DNA of 64,000 nucleotides, from contig NC_089234.1 of the NCBI RefSeq assembly GCF_963924675.1, positions 62,035,588 to 62,099,587 on the forward strand. Reading direction: 5' to 3'. Shown piece by piece: positions 47,113-57,471 of the stretch. The DNA is from Phocoena phocoena. Taxonomy: Eukaryota; Chordata; Mammalia; Artiodactyla; Phocoenidae. Position numbers and translations under genes: made by a program. Position 1 is the first letter of the stretch; each line of letters begins with the position of its first letter. Under the pieces are notes generated by a model. The model worked only from the letters and a program-made list of their open reading frames with translations. It did no database searches and had not been told where the DNA came from.

Positions 47113-50100
47113 CACACACGCATTTGACAAAACCCAACATCCTTTCATAATAAAAACATTCAACAGACTAGGAATAAAAGGGAACCTCCTGAATCTGATA
47201 AAGAGCATCTACGAAAAACCACAGCTACCATCTTACCTAACGATGAAAGACTGGAGGTTTTCCCCTAATATTGAGAACAAGTCAAGGGAATCTGTTGTCA
47301 CTCTCTTGCCATTTCTGCTCAACACTGTACTAAAGGTTCCAGTTCTAGCCAGGGCAACTAGGCAAGAAAAACAGAACAAAATGGGGCACCTAGATTGGTA
47401 AGAAAGAAGTAAAACTATCTCTATGCACAGGCAACTGTGATCTTGTATATAGATAATCCCAAGGAATCTATAAGAATTGAATTGTATTTTCCAGTTAATT
47501 GATCCTTGCTTGTTAAGGATTTTACTTTTAAAAACTACTCAATGAAATGAACAGCTTCAGTTTGTCGGGGCCTTTGTCCTAAGGATCTGAAAGATCATTT
47601 ATTCAGATATAAACACTCATAAATTTCTAAGCTTCTGGCTTCAAACTGTAGCCTGAGTATCAGGTGAAGAGGTCCTTTAAAAACAAGCCACACATCAGAT
47701 AGATAGCTGCTGGGTGTTATAACACAGGTTTTAAGGGATCTTTGCAAAACAAAGTTCTGTGATAAACAAATTTGAAAATGGTAGCCTAGGCCTTATCTAT
47801 TCAATAAGTTGAATGACAGCAAGTTTCAACTGACTTTTGTTTTATTATAAATAGATAAGCAAAAATATTTTTTTTAAAAAAAATTTGTTTATTTTTGGCT
47901 GCATTGTGTCTTCATTGCTGCGCAGGGGCTTTCTCTAGCTGCAGCGAGCAGGGGCTACTCTTCGTCGCAGTGTGCGGGCTTCTCATTGTGGTGGCTTCTC
48001 TTGTTGCGGAGCACGGGCTCTAGGCACGTGGGCTCAGTAGTTGTGGCTCGTGGGCTCTAGAGCACAGGTTCAGTAGTTATGGCGCACGGGCTTAAATGCT
48101 CCACAGCATGTGGGATCTTCCTGGACCAGGGCTCAAACCCATGTCCCCTGCGTTGGCAGGTGGATTCTTAACCACTGCTCCACCTGGGAAGTCCCGCAAA
48201 AATCTTTTAAACATTAATTTGTTCATCGAAACACTTGGAAGCCAAGAAAAAGTTCTATCCTTCACCAACAAACTACTGTCCTGCTCAGGCTCTCTTCCTC
48301 TCCAACCAGATGAACTAGCTTTCCCACATTAACTTTACCTTGTCTGATCAGCAAATCTTTTTTTTTTCCTTATCACAGCCTTTACTTTACTGCTGACTGG
48401 CAATGAAGCATCTCCTACATTATTTACTACTGTAGCTATTTGAGTTCCAAAAATTATTTTGGCTGATTCCATATAAAAATAAAAACTTGACATTCCTTGG
48501 TCATTAGTTATGACATGTCCACACACCAAAATATTTTTTTGTCCATACAAATCCATGAAGCCTGAATATTATTCAAGACAATATCGAAAAATTGAAAGGA
48601 CTTGATCTGCAAATCTTTACACTGACTCCAAACCATGCAAGACCCCTCCCATAAAATCATCTTTAAGACTCCAGTCCTCACAAGGTCTTTGCACCAGGGA
48701 ACAACACTGGTAGTGCCAATTTACAGACTCATCACGTTTCACCCTTCCCGGTTCACACACAGGCCTCCGGAGAGCAGAAGGGAGTTGTGCACTATCAGCC
48801 TGGACGAGCTCTGTCTTCCCTCATCAGGCTGTGACTGACGTGGAGCAGGCAGAGGCACTCCCCTCCACACATCACGCTGCTATATGCCTTGCGGCTGAGG
48901 GCTGCTGCCTTCCCAGGCTCAGAATTCAGTCCCTCATCAGCAAACATGCACCCAACACAAAACTGAGCTACGTCTTCTAGTACATGCTTTGGCAGCTGAT
49001 GAATATGAGACTACAGCCAAATCTGCTCCAGAATGACAACACATGTTAATTTTTGTTACTCTTAGATAAGTAAATGCCATCTTCCTCGAACACAAGGCAA
49101 AGTGATTGGACAACTTTCAACATGTTTTTCACACACTTCTCACATGTAATCATGAAGTCCTTTGGTTAATAACTGAAACGAGAGAGCCAAATAAGTACTC
49201 TTGCTGGTTCAGAAGTTTTGGCCTAGAATAAACTCAGCCCAAGGTCATTGAATTAGAAATTTTATAACAGTGAGAAACTGGCCTGCCTTCCCCATATCTA
49301 CACAGAGCTCTATTCATTTCTCCCAAGAAAGGAATCAGATTAACACTCAGGACTCCCCCCAAATACTCTTACTTTATTATGGCTCACTCCAAGTGGATTC
49401 TTTTCCCTTCTTCCTGTCTTCTCCTTTATCCCCAGACCCTTCCAATGGCCTTCAGTGAACCAATCAATCACAGCAACTCTCCAGCTGGCAGAGAGGAAGC
49501 ACAGAGTATGAACAAGATTTCAGACCATCATAGTTAGTTCCCCTCTGGTGCTCTTGTTATGGCAACAGCATACTTTTCCACAGCTGATGAGGATGTTATG
49601 CAGGAAAAGAAAGGCAAAAAGAAAGGCTCAAAGAGGTCTCTGTGTTTCTGCTCACTCCCCAGAGCACAACCCTCCCACAGGGAGACAGTTCAGAACTTAA
49701 AAAAAAATAAGATAACAAAAAGAATCGCATTAGCTAGCATTCCAGAGGTAGAAGAGTCTTTTTAAATGTTTGTAAACCTCCTTTCCTAGGAAAATACACA
49801 TCTTAAGACAAGAGAGGAAAAAACTGGACTAGGTATCAGGACAGTAAATTTGCGACTACCCACTGACATTAATTAGCTGTATGACACTAACAAGTTACTT
49901 AATTTCTCTCAGTTACAGAATGAAAGCATTAGGTTCCTTCTTAATGTCACAGAAGTGAAGGAGACTACAGTAACTTTACCTTTCATTGAGGCCAGAAGCA
50001 GCTTCTCAAAGTTAGAAACGAACGTCATTCATCCCCATTCCTCCACAGGCAGATAAAACAAAACAAAATAAAATCCAAGGGCATTTTGAATTTACTCAAA

Positions 50101-53100
50101 AATTTTACTCTTCCTTAATAATGAGAAAATGTACACTTCTAAAAATATGAGAAATACAAGTATGTTTTCACCCAACTCTCATTTTCCAAACCACAGGAAT
50201 GCAATTTTGAGAAACCTTTTCAAGGGTAAGCTGTATCCTCTGTGGGGAGAGATGGTAAGTTCACTGTGCTGTGAATGTCCTTGCCCAGTCTGATCATTTA
50301 GGGCATTCAGCACATCAACTGTTATCCTGGAATGCTCTGACATGTGTATGACACTCCAGAAAGTTTCCAGAAGTTTGAGACAGAAAACTCTAATCCCCTT
50401 CCTTCCTACTAAATAGATTTTTCAATACAAGCCTTCTATCGCTTTTCTAAATGTTTTCAAGTCTGAAATATATAAGTTAGCACTTGACTCTTTAAAAGTT
50501 TTTGTTTTAGAACTAAAAAGCTTTTTCACCCCTAACCCCCACCACGATTTTAAGACCATTCAGAACAAAGACTGCATTTCCTACTTTTGTCTGTAGTCCC
50601 CTTTTGTGCAAAGCACTTTGCTAGACCCACAAAACTCACTTAAGGTACCTAACCGGATTAATTCAGGTGCCTAGAGGTGACCAAATAACAACCCTGGTTC
50701 AGGGAAGGAAAATTACATGAGAGGAGAGAGGGAAATGTAACAAAAGAGATGAACAAACCATCAGAAAATTGGAAATTTTCCAAAGCGGGGGGAAACTAAA
50801 TCAGTAAGTACTGATCTAGGCAGCACTGAGTTAATTGCTATAAAATAGTGATTAAATTCAATCACAACAGTGCTATATTTTATAAACACATTATGTAAGT
50901 CTTTGTGTTAAAAATTTAAAGATGACAATGTGCTCTACCAACAAATATTGGCTCAATATAACAGATGAGCTAAGACGACAAGTATTTAAGACAGAAATTA
51001 AAAACTGTAGAAACTGGGACTTCCCTGGTGGCGCACTGGTTAAGAATCCGCCTGCCGATGCAGGGGACACGGGTTCGTGCCCCGGTCCGGGAAGATTCCA
51101 CATGCCGCGGAGCGGCTAGACCCGTGAGCCATGGCCACCGAGCCTGCTCATCCAGAGCCTGTCCTCCGCAACGGGAGAGGCCACAACAGTGAGAGGCCCG
51201 CGTACCGCAAAAAAAAGAATCCGCCTGTCAATGCAGGGGACACGGGCTCGGGCCCTGATCCAGGAAGATCCCACATGCTGCGGAGCAGCTAAGCCCGTGC
51301 GCCACAACTACTTAGTCTGTGCTCTAGAGCCCGCACGCCACAATTACTGAAGCCCGTGTGCCTAGAGCCTGTGCTCCGCAGCAAGAGAAGCCACCGCAAT
51401 GAAGAGTAGCCCCTGCTCACCGCAACCAGAGAAAGCCTTCCCGCAGCAGCAAAGACCCAACACAGCCACTAAATATATTAATTTTAAAAAGAAGTGTAGA
51501 ATCTGGAGACAGGGTCAGTGATATTTGAGAAAGAAGTAGCGTCTATGTACACAGGGAGGAAGGATAAATGAATCAGTATTTCTGGCAGAATCTTTCCAAG
51601 CACTGTAGGAACTAATCCAGACTATGAGACAGGCTTCTTTTTTTTTTTTTTTTTTTTGTGGTACACGGGCCTCTCACTGTTGTGGCCTCTCCTGTTGCAG
51701 AGCACAGGCTCCGGACGTGCAGGCTCAGCGGCCATGGCTCACGGGCCCAGCCGCTCCGTGGCATGTGGGATCTTCCCGGACCTGGGCACGAACCCATGTT
51801 CCCTGCATGGGCAGGCGGACTCTCAACCACTGTGCCACCAGGGAAGCCCCAGGCTTCTATCTTTAAAGTATGCCTAAAGACTATGCCCTTACTTTAAAAG
51901 CATTGTAGCTTGGCTGTCTGAAATATGCCAAAAAGGGTGTCCCTGTGGCTCTTCCCTCAGGGGAATAATGATTAATATACAGCTAAAAGTTTAGTTCCTT
52001 ACTCAAAGAAATAATATCTGAGTGCAGTTGCTACTATGACATAAGTTCTGAACTGCTGGAAGCACAGGCATTACGGAATTCACAAAGAATTCTGGAAGAA
52101 GTTATAAATCTCTGTCCATCACCTTGGAAAACAGTATCCATTTCTTAAAAGCTGTCAGTTCAAGTTCAAGACAACCCTATCTGGAGCAGATTCTGATCTG
52201 CCAAAATCTTTCACGATTAAAAGGCCAGAAGATTTCAGCATGCTTAGGGTCTGGCCTTGAACAGATCAGGTCAGGAGGGAGGTTTCTCCAATGAGGTAAG
52301 CCACCTCACTAGAAACTCCACTCCTCTGCAAAGTTATAACGTCCTTAAGCCCAGTTCTCCACACTTATTGATGAACTTCTCCTGCCTGGGTCATTTAAAA
52401 GTCTTCCAAGGCAGCCACCCCACTCCTAGAGTGGCCTGGCTGGATTCCTCTGTAGAGCTCTCTCCTAGATTTTTATCCCCTGTTGGCAAGGTCTTCTTAC
52501 TCTACCGCCTTGCTATTGTGCGACCGATTAAAGGATCGCCCAGGCCTAACTGCAGGGGATTGGTTGTAGTACAACTGGTGAGCCCAGCCCACAAGAACGA
52601 AGCTAGCAATCTTGCAGACTGCAGGGGCTGCCAGCAAAGTCCCAACCCTCTAGCCAGAGGCCGTCACCAAAAGGCAAAGTCACGAAGTTAAAAATGAAGC
52701 ACCATTCCTTTCATAATGTACCTCAAGATCGCAGTCCAGTCTCCTCCCTCTGGAGAAAAGCCCAGTGAGGGGAAAGACAACCTTTGAGCTCCCTTTTCCC
52801 GTGACCAATTAATTCAACGCTCTTCACCTCTACCCCAGTGTTCTTCCTTGTAAACAGTTTCTGGTCGTACTTCGAAAAGCAGTGTTCATAAACCCCGCTC
52901 TGCATTGCCCCTTCCCCAGGATCAAGCAAGCCCCCCAGCAAGGGTGCCCTGCTTGACAACGCCCTCTTCGATCTACCTCCAAAGGCGGCGCCGCCAAAAC
53001 TCTACCCTCAAGGCTGCCAGCGCTCTACCCTCAACACTATTACTTGAGCACTATTTTATCACTCCTCCTCCAGCCTGGGGACTCCCCCCACCCGCGGGGC

Positions 53101-53861
53101 CTGGTCCAGCAAAGTAAACAATGCTGTCAAAGCAGGATAACACTGGGCGAGGCTTCCAAACTCCGCATTCCAGCCTTCTCCTGGTGTTCTAAAAGCAGCT
53201 AAACAAGTCATCGCAGCGTCGCAGGAGCGACTTACTCTCCCCAACTTCCTTTCTACAAAGGCCCGGGAGACGGCTCCAAAATCAAGCGTCAATGTGCACA
53301 ACTACACAATATGTAAGAGGCAGAGGTAATGCCGAGTGAGTGCAAGACCAAATGTAGACGAATTTGCCCCGGAGCAGGAGGAGAGGGGGCAGAAAACTGG
53401 GCAGAGTGCGTAAACCTGCCACGAGGCGGGAACAAGAGCTTTTTTTCGCTACAGGAGAGCCACTTCCCAGAGTGGGCACGCACTGAATCGAGCTGCAGGC
53501 GAGAGAGAACGCGAAGTTAAGGTTCCCGAAAGCTGTCTCACGGGGGCTTTGGTGGGGCTGCGGCGGAGCCGGGGTGGCCGGAGCGGCCAGCGTGGACACG
53601 CCCTGAGTTAAAGAATCGTGGCGGGAAACTGAGGGGACACCGCGGAGGCTGGCGCGGACGCGCTCGGGAGCCGGCTCCAGGCTCGGGTGAGGGCCGCGCG
53701 GGCGGCCGGCGCTCACCTCCCGGCGTGGTGGAGAAGAGCGTCCCCCCGGGCGTGGTGCAATAGTCATGAGGTAGCTGCGCGGCGTCGCTGATGGGCACGG
53801 TGCGGGTGGGGATGGCGCGGCTCTGGCTGGGCTGGTGGCCGTTGCCGGCGGACGAGGACAT
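36451..53861 (-). CDS. EIF4EBP2: EIF4EBP2, eIF4E-binding protein 2 (spliced, 3 exons)
   Basis: Joined exons 53861-53717, 38229-38044 and 36482-36451 give exactly 120 codons plus stop, the family length. Known role: hypophosphorylated 4E-BP2 binds eIF4E in the cytosol and blocks assembly of the cap-binding complex; mTORC1 phosphorylation releases it. It is the main 4E-BP of brain. Seen: the RAIP motif (15-18), TTP priming phosphosites T37 and T46, the eIF4E-binding motif YDRKFLL (54-60), S65 and T70 followed by proline, the asparagine-rich NNLNNLNN (96-103) containing the deamidated N99 and N102, and the C-terminal TOS motif FEMDI (116-120). Against human from memory there are three changes: N7, P23 and I93. 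All splice sites are GT-AG. The gene is intact. Confidence 0.98.
37068..37642. mobile_element. MER1-type hAT DNA transposon, EIF4EBP2 intron 2
   Basis: A 575-bp element with ends caggggtccccaacc and ggctggggaccgctg, flanked by a perfect 8-bp duplication ccctacac (37060-37067, 37643-37650), as required for hAT transposition. It is non-autonomous, with no transposase frame. Confidence 0.85.
38044..38229 (-). CDS. EIF4EBP2: EIF4EBP2 coding exon 2
   Basis: This exon encodes the end of codon 49 to the first base of codon 111, including YDRKFLL and the NNLNNLNN run. The acceptor reads ttttccag|gaactc and the donor gttg|gtaaga on the minus strand. The 186-base length keeps phase with both neighbours. 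Confidence 0.97.
38364..38787 (+). mobile_element. CHR-type SINE, long form, interrupted
   Basis: Long-form element in EIF4EBP2 intron 1. Its body is interrupted after the head by the tail-only insertion at 38390-38427. Confidence 0.92.
38390..38427 (+). mobile_element. Tail-only retroinsertion inside a SINE
   Basis: A 14-bp direct repeat aagaatctgcctgc (38390-38403, 38414-38427) encloses ten A residues and nothing else. The site follows ggtt, so the nick TT/AAGA fits L1 endonuclease. Confidence 0.75.
39130..39420 (-). mobile_element. MST/MLT-type MaLR LTR fossil
   Basis: Reverse LTR wording: ctctaaccaaataccacatt, gggacactaatcctattgtg and caatatatgaatggggggga. It lies in EIF4EBP2 intron 1. 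Confidence 0.7.
39421..39904. other. EIF4EBP2 intron 1, no feature
   Basis: AT-rich unique sequence. Nothing recognised. Confidence 0.5.
40017..40139 (-). mobile_element. CHR-related SINE, short old form
   Basis: Reverse copy of about 125 bp: ccccgaccaggaattgaacc and ggacccccagggaattccc. The flanks atcaccacaa / caccacaaac form the duplication. Confidence 0.85.
40381..40530. mobile_element. MER2-like Tigger-type DNA transposon
   Basis: A 150-bp element with ends cagttgacccttgaacaatg and cgttgttcaaggatcaactg, flanked by TA dinucleotides. It is inserted in the L1. Confidence 0.85.
40658..40941 (+). mobile_element. CHR-type SINE, long form
   Basis: Head gggagttccctggtggcgca and tail attaattaattaaaaaaaa. 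Inserted in the L1 of EIF4EBP2 intron 1. Confidence 0.93.
41516..42482. other. EIF4EBP2 intron 1, no feature
   Basis: AT-rich sequence. Possible decayed LINE, not identifiable by eye. Confidence 0.45.
42483..42786 (+). mobile_element. CHR-type SINE, long form
   Basis: Flanked by the duplication actatcagatt / cctatcagatt. The A-tail exceeds 15 residues. Confidence 0.94.
42787..44439. other. EIF4EBP2 intron 1, no feature
   Basis: Unique-looking, AT-rich. No repeat or exon recognised. Confidence 0.5.
44440..44760 (+). repeat. L1 3' end fragment
   Basis: Contains gatggatggtggtgatggtt and aaaatggttaaaatggtcaa; same family as 2212-2390 and longer. Confidence 0.75.
44761..46794. other. EIF4EBP2 intron 1, mostly unique
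   Basis: Holds a direct tandem duplication of the 16-mer attaactccaataaag (45665-45696) and a reverse MIR-like piece at 45820-45960 (ttttacagatggagaaacta). No coding sequence. Confidence 0.5.
46795..47490 (+). repeat. L1 ORF2 fragment
   Basis: Internal L1 ORF2 wording: ttctcaaccattagcaaact, atcatcccaatagatgcaac and ttctagccagggcaactagg. Frame is broken. A CA/TA microsatellite has expanded inside it at 47070-47119. Confidence 0.85.
47070..47119. repeat. (CA)n(TA)n(CA)n microsatellite
   Basis: Compound dinucleotide run inside the L1 fragment, replacing the A-rich codons expected there. Confidence 0.93.
47871..48196 (-). mobile_element. CHR-type SINE, long form
   Basis: Reverse copy; caaaaatattttt / caaaaatctttt flanks are a plausible duplication. 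Confidence 0.92.
48200..51015. other. EIF4EBP2 intron 1, mostly unique
   Basis: A MIR piece lies at 49815-49950 (ctgtatgacactaacaagtt). No exon or other repeat recognised in this 2.8 kb. Confidence 0.5.
51016..51490 (+). mobile_element. Nested CHR-type SINEs
   Basis: A long-form SINE begins at 51016 and resumes at about 51216. Between, a 5'-truncated short-form SINE (about 51056-51216) with its own A-tail is inserted, flanked by a repeat of the site agaatccgcctg. The insertion site is the same point used by the tail-only insertion at 38390. The flanks aaactgtagaaact / agaagtgtagaatct are the outer duplication. Confidence 0.85.
51639..51849 (-). mobile_element. CHR-type SINE, short form
   Basis: Perfect 9-bp duplication caggcttct at 51630-51638 and 51850-51858. 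Confidence 0.95.
51859..53559. other. EIF4EBP2 intron 1, promoter-proximal part
   Basis: Repeat-poor and increasingly GC-rich towards exon 1. A 144-codon open frame at 52257-52691 (+) has no recognisable product. Confidence 0.5.
53717..53861 (-). CDS. EIF4EBP2: EIF4EBP2 coding exon 1
   Basis: This exon encodes residues 1-48 plus one base of codon 49, starting [18 protein letters not shown], and includes both TTP phosphorylation motifs. The donor is ggag|gtgagc. It lies within the CpG island. Confidence 0.97.
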
Positions 53862-54107
53862 GGCTCTGGACGCGGGCTCTCGGGCTTTGTCCGGCGGGTG
53901 GGCAGGCGGGTGGGCGGCGGCGGCGGCGGCGGCGGCGGCTGGGGGCCCGGGCTGCTTCGGCTGCTCCGGCGGGCGGAAGGGCGGGCGGGGCTCGGCGCGC
54001 TCCGCTCGCTCCTCGCTCGCTTCCTCTCGTTCCCTTGTCCCGCTCCGCTCCCGCCGCCGCCCTCTCAGCCGCCGCCGCCGCCGCCGCCGCCCGTTCCTCC
54101 GGCCTCC

Positions 54108-54195
54108 GCCAGCAGCCTCAGCAGCAGCAGTAGCAGCAGTAGCAGTAGCAGCAGCAGCGGCAGCAGCGGCAGCAGCGGCGACGACGACGACGACC
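54108..54195 (-). repeat. Interrupted CTG/GTC triplet repeat at the EIF4EBP2 5' end
   Basis: On the + strand about 28 triplets of the types AGC, AGT, GGC and finally GAC alternate. Neighbouring GGC-type runs lie at 53916-53940 (+ strand GGC) and 54069-54090 (+ strand CCG). All sit in the presumed 5' UTR or just upstream. Confidence 0.9.
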
Positions 54196-54400
54196 GGAAG
54201 CGGGCGAAGGCGGGAGCCAGAGAGAGCTCGGGGTAGCTGGTCGGCCGGATGTGACGTTACGAGGGGCGGGTGCTGTGCGACGAGGCGGGGCTGCTGATGG
54301 GCTGGGGCTTAAGCCCTGAGGGCTGGGCGCGAGTCGGGCAGAGCCTACAACAAGTGTTTGTCAGCTGCCCGTCGGTGGGCACGGAAAACTTGCGTGTTTT

Positions 54401-54610
54401 TTGTTTGTTTGTTTGTTTGCGGTACGCGGGCCTCTCACTGCTGTGGCCTCTCGCGTTGCAGAGCACAGGCTCCGGACGCACAGGCTCAGCGGCCATGGCT
54501 CACGGGCCTAGCCGCTCCGTGGCATGTGGGATCTTCCCGGAATGAGGCACGAACCCGTGTCCCTTGCATCGGCAGGCGGACTCGCAACCACTGTGCGACC
54601 AGGGAAGCCC
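54401..54610 (-). mobile_element. CHR-type SINE at the edge of the EIF4EBP2 CpG island
   Basis: Short-form SINE about 540 bp upstream of the EIF4EBP2 ATG, same orientation as that gene. The duplication gcgtgtttt / gcgtgtttg lies at 54392-54400 and 54611-54619. Its own CpG content is high. Confidence 0.94.
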
Positions 54611-54619
54611 GCGTGTTTG

Positions 54620-55029
54620 TTTTTTTTTAATTGTCAATCAACACTACTTTCCTTGAGCCGACTTCTGTTTCCTATCCATCTAAACAAAAGTGTTATTTTA
54701 CTTTTAATTGCTCAATATTAAAATAAGCAATGCATGCATTTATTAAAAAACACAGCAGAAAGGTTTACGATGCCACCTCTCCCAGTTTCCCAATTCCCCT
54801 TTCGAGGGTGAACCACTGGGACCAGTTTATTGTGTATTCTTCCAGAGACAGTCCTTATATACAGACATAATGCAACATATAAACATTAAGAAAACAAAGA
54901 AATTAATAGCTGCCCATGTCACATGAGTGAGTATTGTGTTAGAGATAAAAGAAACTGAAGCACAGGGGAAGGTTAAGACCACGAGTTACCTGGAAAATTC
55001 AAATCTGTAACACTTTCTTTCCTCTAGGG
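54620..55029. other. Intergenic, no feature
   Basis: AT-rich sequence upstream of EIF4EBP2. Nothing recognised. Confidence 0.5.
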
Positions 55030-55835
55030 ATTCTCAAACTTTTTGATGTTAAAATTTACGTTCTTGAAAAATTATTGAGGATCCCAAAGAGCTTTTGTTT
55101 GTGTGGATTATATCTGTTGATAATTACTCTATTAGAAACTAAAACAGAATCTTTAAATGTTTATCAATTCATAAAATAATGTCATCCCATGTAAACATAA
55201 TATTTTATTTTTAAAGTTATATTTTCCAAAAAAATTAGTGAAAACCGTGGGGTTTTTTACATTTTGGCAAACATTTTAATGTATACGTAATAGGAAACAG
55301 CTGCAATCTCACATCTGTGTCTTTTTTCTTTAAGATTTTTTATATATTTAATTATTTATTTTTGGCTGTGTTGGGTCTTCGTTGCTGGTTGTGGCGAGCG
55401 TGGCCTACTCTTCATTGTGGTGCACAGGCTTCCCATTGTGGTGGCTCTTCTTGTTGCAGAGCATGGGCTCTAGGTGCGCGGGTTTCAGTAGTTGCAGCAT
55501 GCGGGCTCAGTAGTTGTGGCTCGCGGGCTCTAGAGAGCAGGCTCAGTAGTTGTGGCGCACGGACTTAGTTGCTCTGTGGCATGTGGAATCTTCCTGATTC
55601 AGGGCTCGAACCCATGTCCCCTCAATTGGCAGGCGGATTCTTAACCACTGTGCAACCAGGGAAACCCTCACATCTGTTTCTGCATTCAATCTGTTGTGTT
55701 GATTCAAGTATAAGAAGAAAACTCAGATTCACACAGGTATGTAGTTGAAAAAATAGGAAACTCACAGGTCCCTGGAAGGGGTCTCAGTGACCCCCAGGTA
55801 TCTCCAGACCACGCTTTGAGAACTGATGCTCTAGT
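55030..55835. mobile_element. hAT-type DNA transposon fossil, split by a SINE
   Basis: Ends gattctcaaactttttgatg and accacgctttgagaactgat are inverted, as in Charlie-like elements, and tgaggatcccaaagagcttt lies between. The SINE at 55321 interrupts it. Confidence 0.65.
55321..55666 (-). mobile_element. CHR-type SINE, long form
   Basis: Duplication ctcacatctgtgt / ctcacatctgttt. Inserted within the hAT fossil. Confidence 0.93.
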
Positions 55836-55889
55836 CAACATTGTCTCTGTCCACATCATTCCCAAAATGGAATTGAAAAGAAAATCATG

Positions 55890-55985
55890 GGTACCATAAA
55901 CATAGCTATCATCGTTCCTATTTGACAAATGAGGAAATTGAGACTAATACCCAGTGTTCAGCCCAGGTAAAACAGCTATTACTTC
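55890..55985 (-). repeat. MIR SINE fragment
   Basis: Contains tttgacaaatgaggaaattg. Confidence 0.7.
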
Positions 55986-56504
55986 TTAACAAAAATACAG
56001 ACAAAAGAACTTATACAGCAAAGCAAATATTGTGGTTGGTGGTCAGGTTGGACCAGGGCATGAGGTGGAAGGGATTTTATGGTGAATGTCCAGGAATCTA
56101 GGAAAAGCCCCCTGCCTACCCTGCAGTCTGGAGGTTCCCAGAGTTGGAGAGGGCTGAGCTCAATCTTGAAAGATCCTAAAGCTTTGCATATGTCAAGAGA
56201 AGAAGGCACTTCCTAGAGGAAGGAAAAGGTGAAATGCTAGTTTACATCTGTGTAGAGCTTACAAAGTACACTGATTACAACATGTACCCCTCCTTGATCT
56301 CTCTTTTGGTAACAGATTTTGGGACATTCAGGGAGAACAGGGAGATATTTCTGGCCAGAGCAAAGTGTGAAGGAGGTAGGAAAAGTTGGACATAGATGTT
56401 GGGTTGTAGTATAGAATGAGAAGAAGTAAATGAAGTTGACACCAGGGTACAGTTTTGAAGTTTCAGGGATGGGGAGTATCAACTGTTTTTTTTTATTCAT
56501 TTTG
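55986..56504. other. Intergenic, no feature
   Basis: Unique-looking sequence without coding signals. Confidence 0.5.
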
Positions 56505-56670
56505 ACAGGTAGCCTGGAGTAGAGAAAGGAGCTCTCCCGTTAACATGCTGTGTGACCCCAGGCAAGGTACTTACACTCTCTGATCCTCATTTGTAATATG
56601 GAGATAATGATGCTACCTCACTGAGTAGTCCCATGAGTTAAGTGTATAAACTGTTTGGCAAATAATTGCC
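56505..56670 (+). repeat. MIR SINE
   Basis: Contains catgctgtgtgaccccaggc and tatggagataatgatgctac. Confidence 0.82.
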
Positions 56671-56705
56671 TCCTAGCAAAGTCATATTGAAATTAATGGT
56701 GATAT

Positions 56706-56818
56706 GGGACTTCCCTGGCAGTCCAGCAGTTATGGCTCATGCTTCCACTGCAGGGGGCATGGGTTCAATCCCTGGTCAGAAAACGAAGATCCGCACTACA
56801 TGTGGCCAAAAAAAAAAT
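56706..56818 (+). mobile_element. CHR-related SINE, short old form
   Basis: Head gggacttccctggcagtcca, tail ccaaaaaaaaaa. About 110 bp. Confidence 0.85.
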
Positions 56819-56880
56819 GATTGTTTAGGATTTTCTTCTTGGGACCTCTGGTGTCTTCCTTTCCCAGTTAGAAGGTGTCA

Positions 56881-56991
56881 GGGAGTTCCCTGGTGGTCCA
56901 GTGGTTAGGAGTCGGTGATTTCACGGCCTGGGTTGGATCCCTGGTCTGGGAACTGGGATCCCGCAAGCCTGGAGGCAAGGCCCAAAAAAAA
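56881..56991 (+). mobile_element. CHR-related SINE, short old form
   Basis: Flanked by the 9-bp duplication aaggtgtca (56872-56880, 56992-57000). A diverged body with ggttggatccctggtctggg. Confidence 0.88.
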
Positions 56992-57270
56992 AAGGTGTCA
57001 TAGTCACATGTTCTGTTTTCAAAAGTACCACAAAATTGCTTCAGTGTTCTTTTGAAATTGATGTGTGTGTGCGTGCATGCGCGCATGAATGCATTTGGTT
57101 GTGTATGTACATGGATTTGTGTATGTACATGGTATGGATTTCATCACCTCTAGAAAACCCTAAAAAAACTCACTCAGCTAATTTTTCACACCCTTTCTAA
57201 AAACTTGCTCCATTTTTGGATAACAGCTTTATCGAGATTAAAATAATCTACCATAAAATTCAACTTTTTT

Positions 57271-57471
57271 TGTGTGTGTGTGGTACGCGGGCCTCTCACT
57301 GCTGTGGCCTCTCTCGTTGCGGAGCACAGGCTCCGAACGCGCAGGCTCAGCGGCCAAGGCTCACGGGCCCAGCCGCTCCACGGCATGTGGGATCCTCCGG
57401 GACCGGGGCACGAACCCGTGTCCCCTGCATTGGCAGGCAGACTCTCAACCACTGTGCCACCAGGGAAGCCC
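57271..57471 (-). mobile_element. CHR-type SINE, short form
   Basis: Perfect duplication ataaaattcaacttttt (about 57253-57269 and 57473-57489). Near-consensus. Confidence 0.95.

Larger units (their letters stand above)
53560..54330 (-). promoter_or_regulatory. EIF4EBP2: EIF4EBP2 CpG-island promoter and 5' UTR
   Basis: A dense CpG stretch surrounds exon 1. On the transcript strand the region 54195-53862 is a run of GTC, CTG, GGC and GCC triplets. A CRE-like TGACGT lies at 54252-54257 and a GC box (GGGGCGGG) just beyond at 54263-54270. There is no TATA box. The start site is probably within 54.05-54.25 kb; it cannot be fixed from sequence. Confidence 0.8.

Noticed and set aside
52257..52691. 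144-codon + strand frame in EIF4EBP2 intron 1
   Set aside because: No homology recognised, no promoter or poly(A) context.
53791..54297. Long + strand Ala/Ser/Arg-rich frames over the CpG island
   Set aside because: Artefacts of GC-rich triplet repeats opposite EIF4EBP2 exon 1 and 5' UTR.
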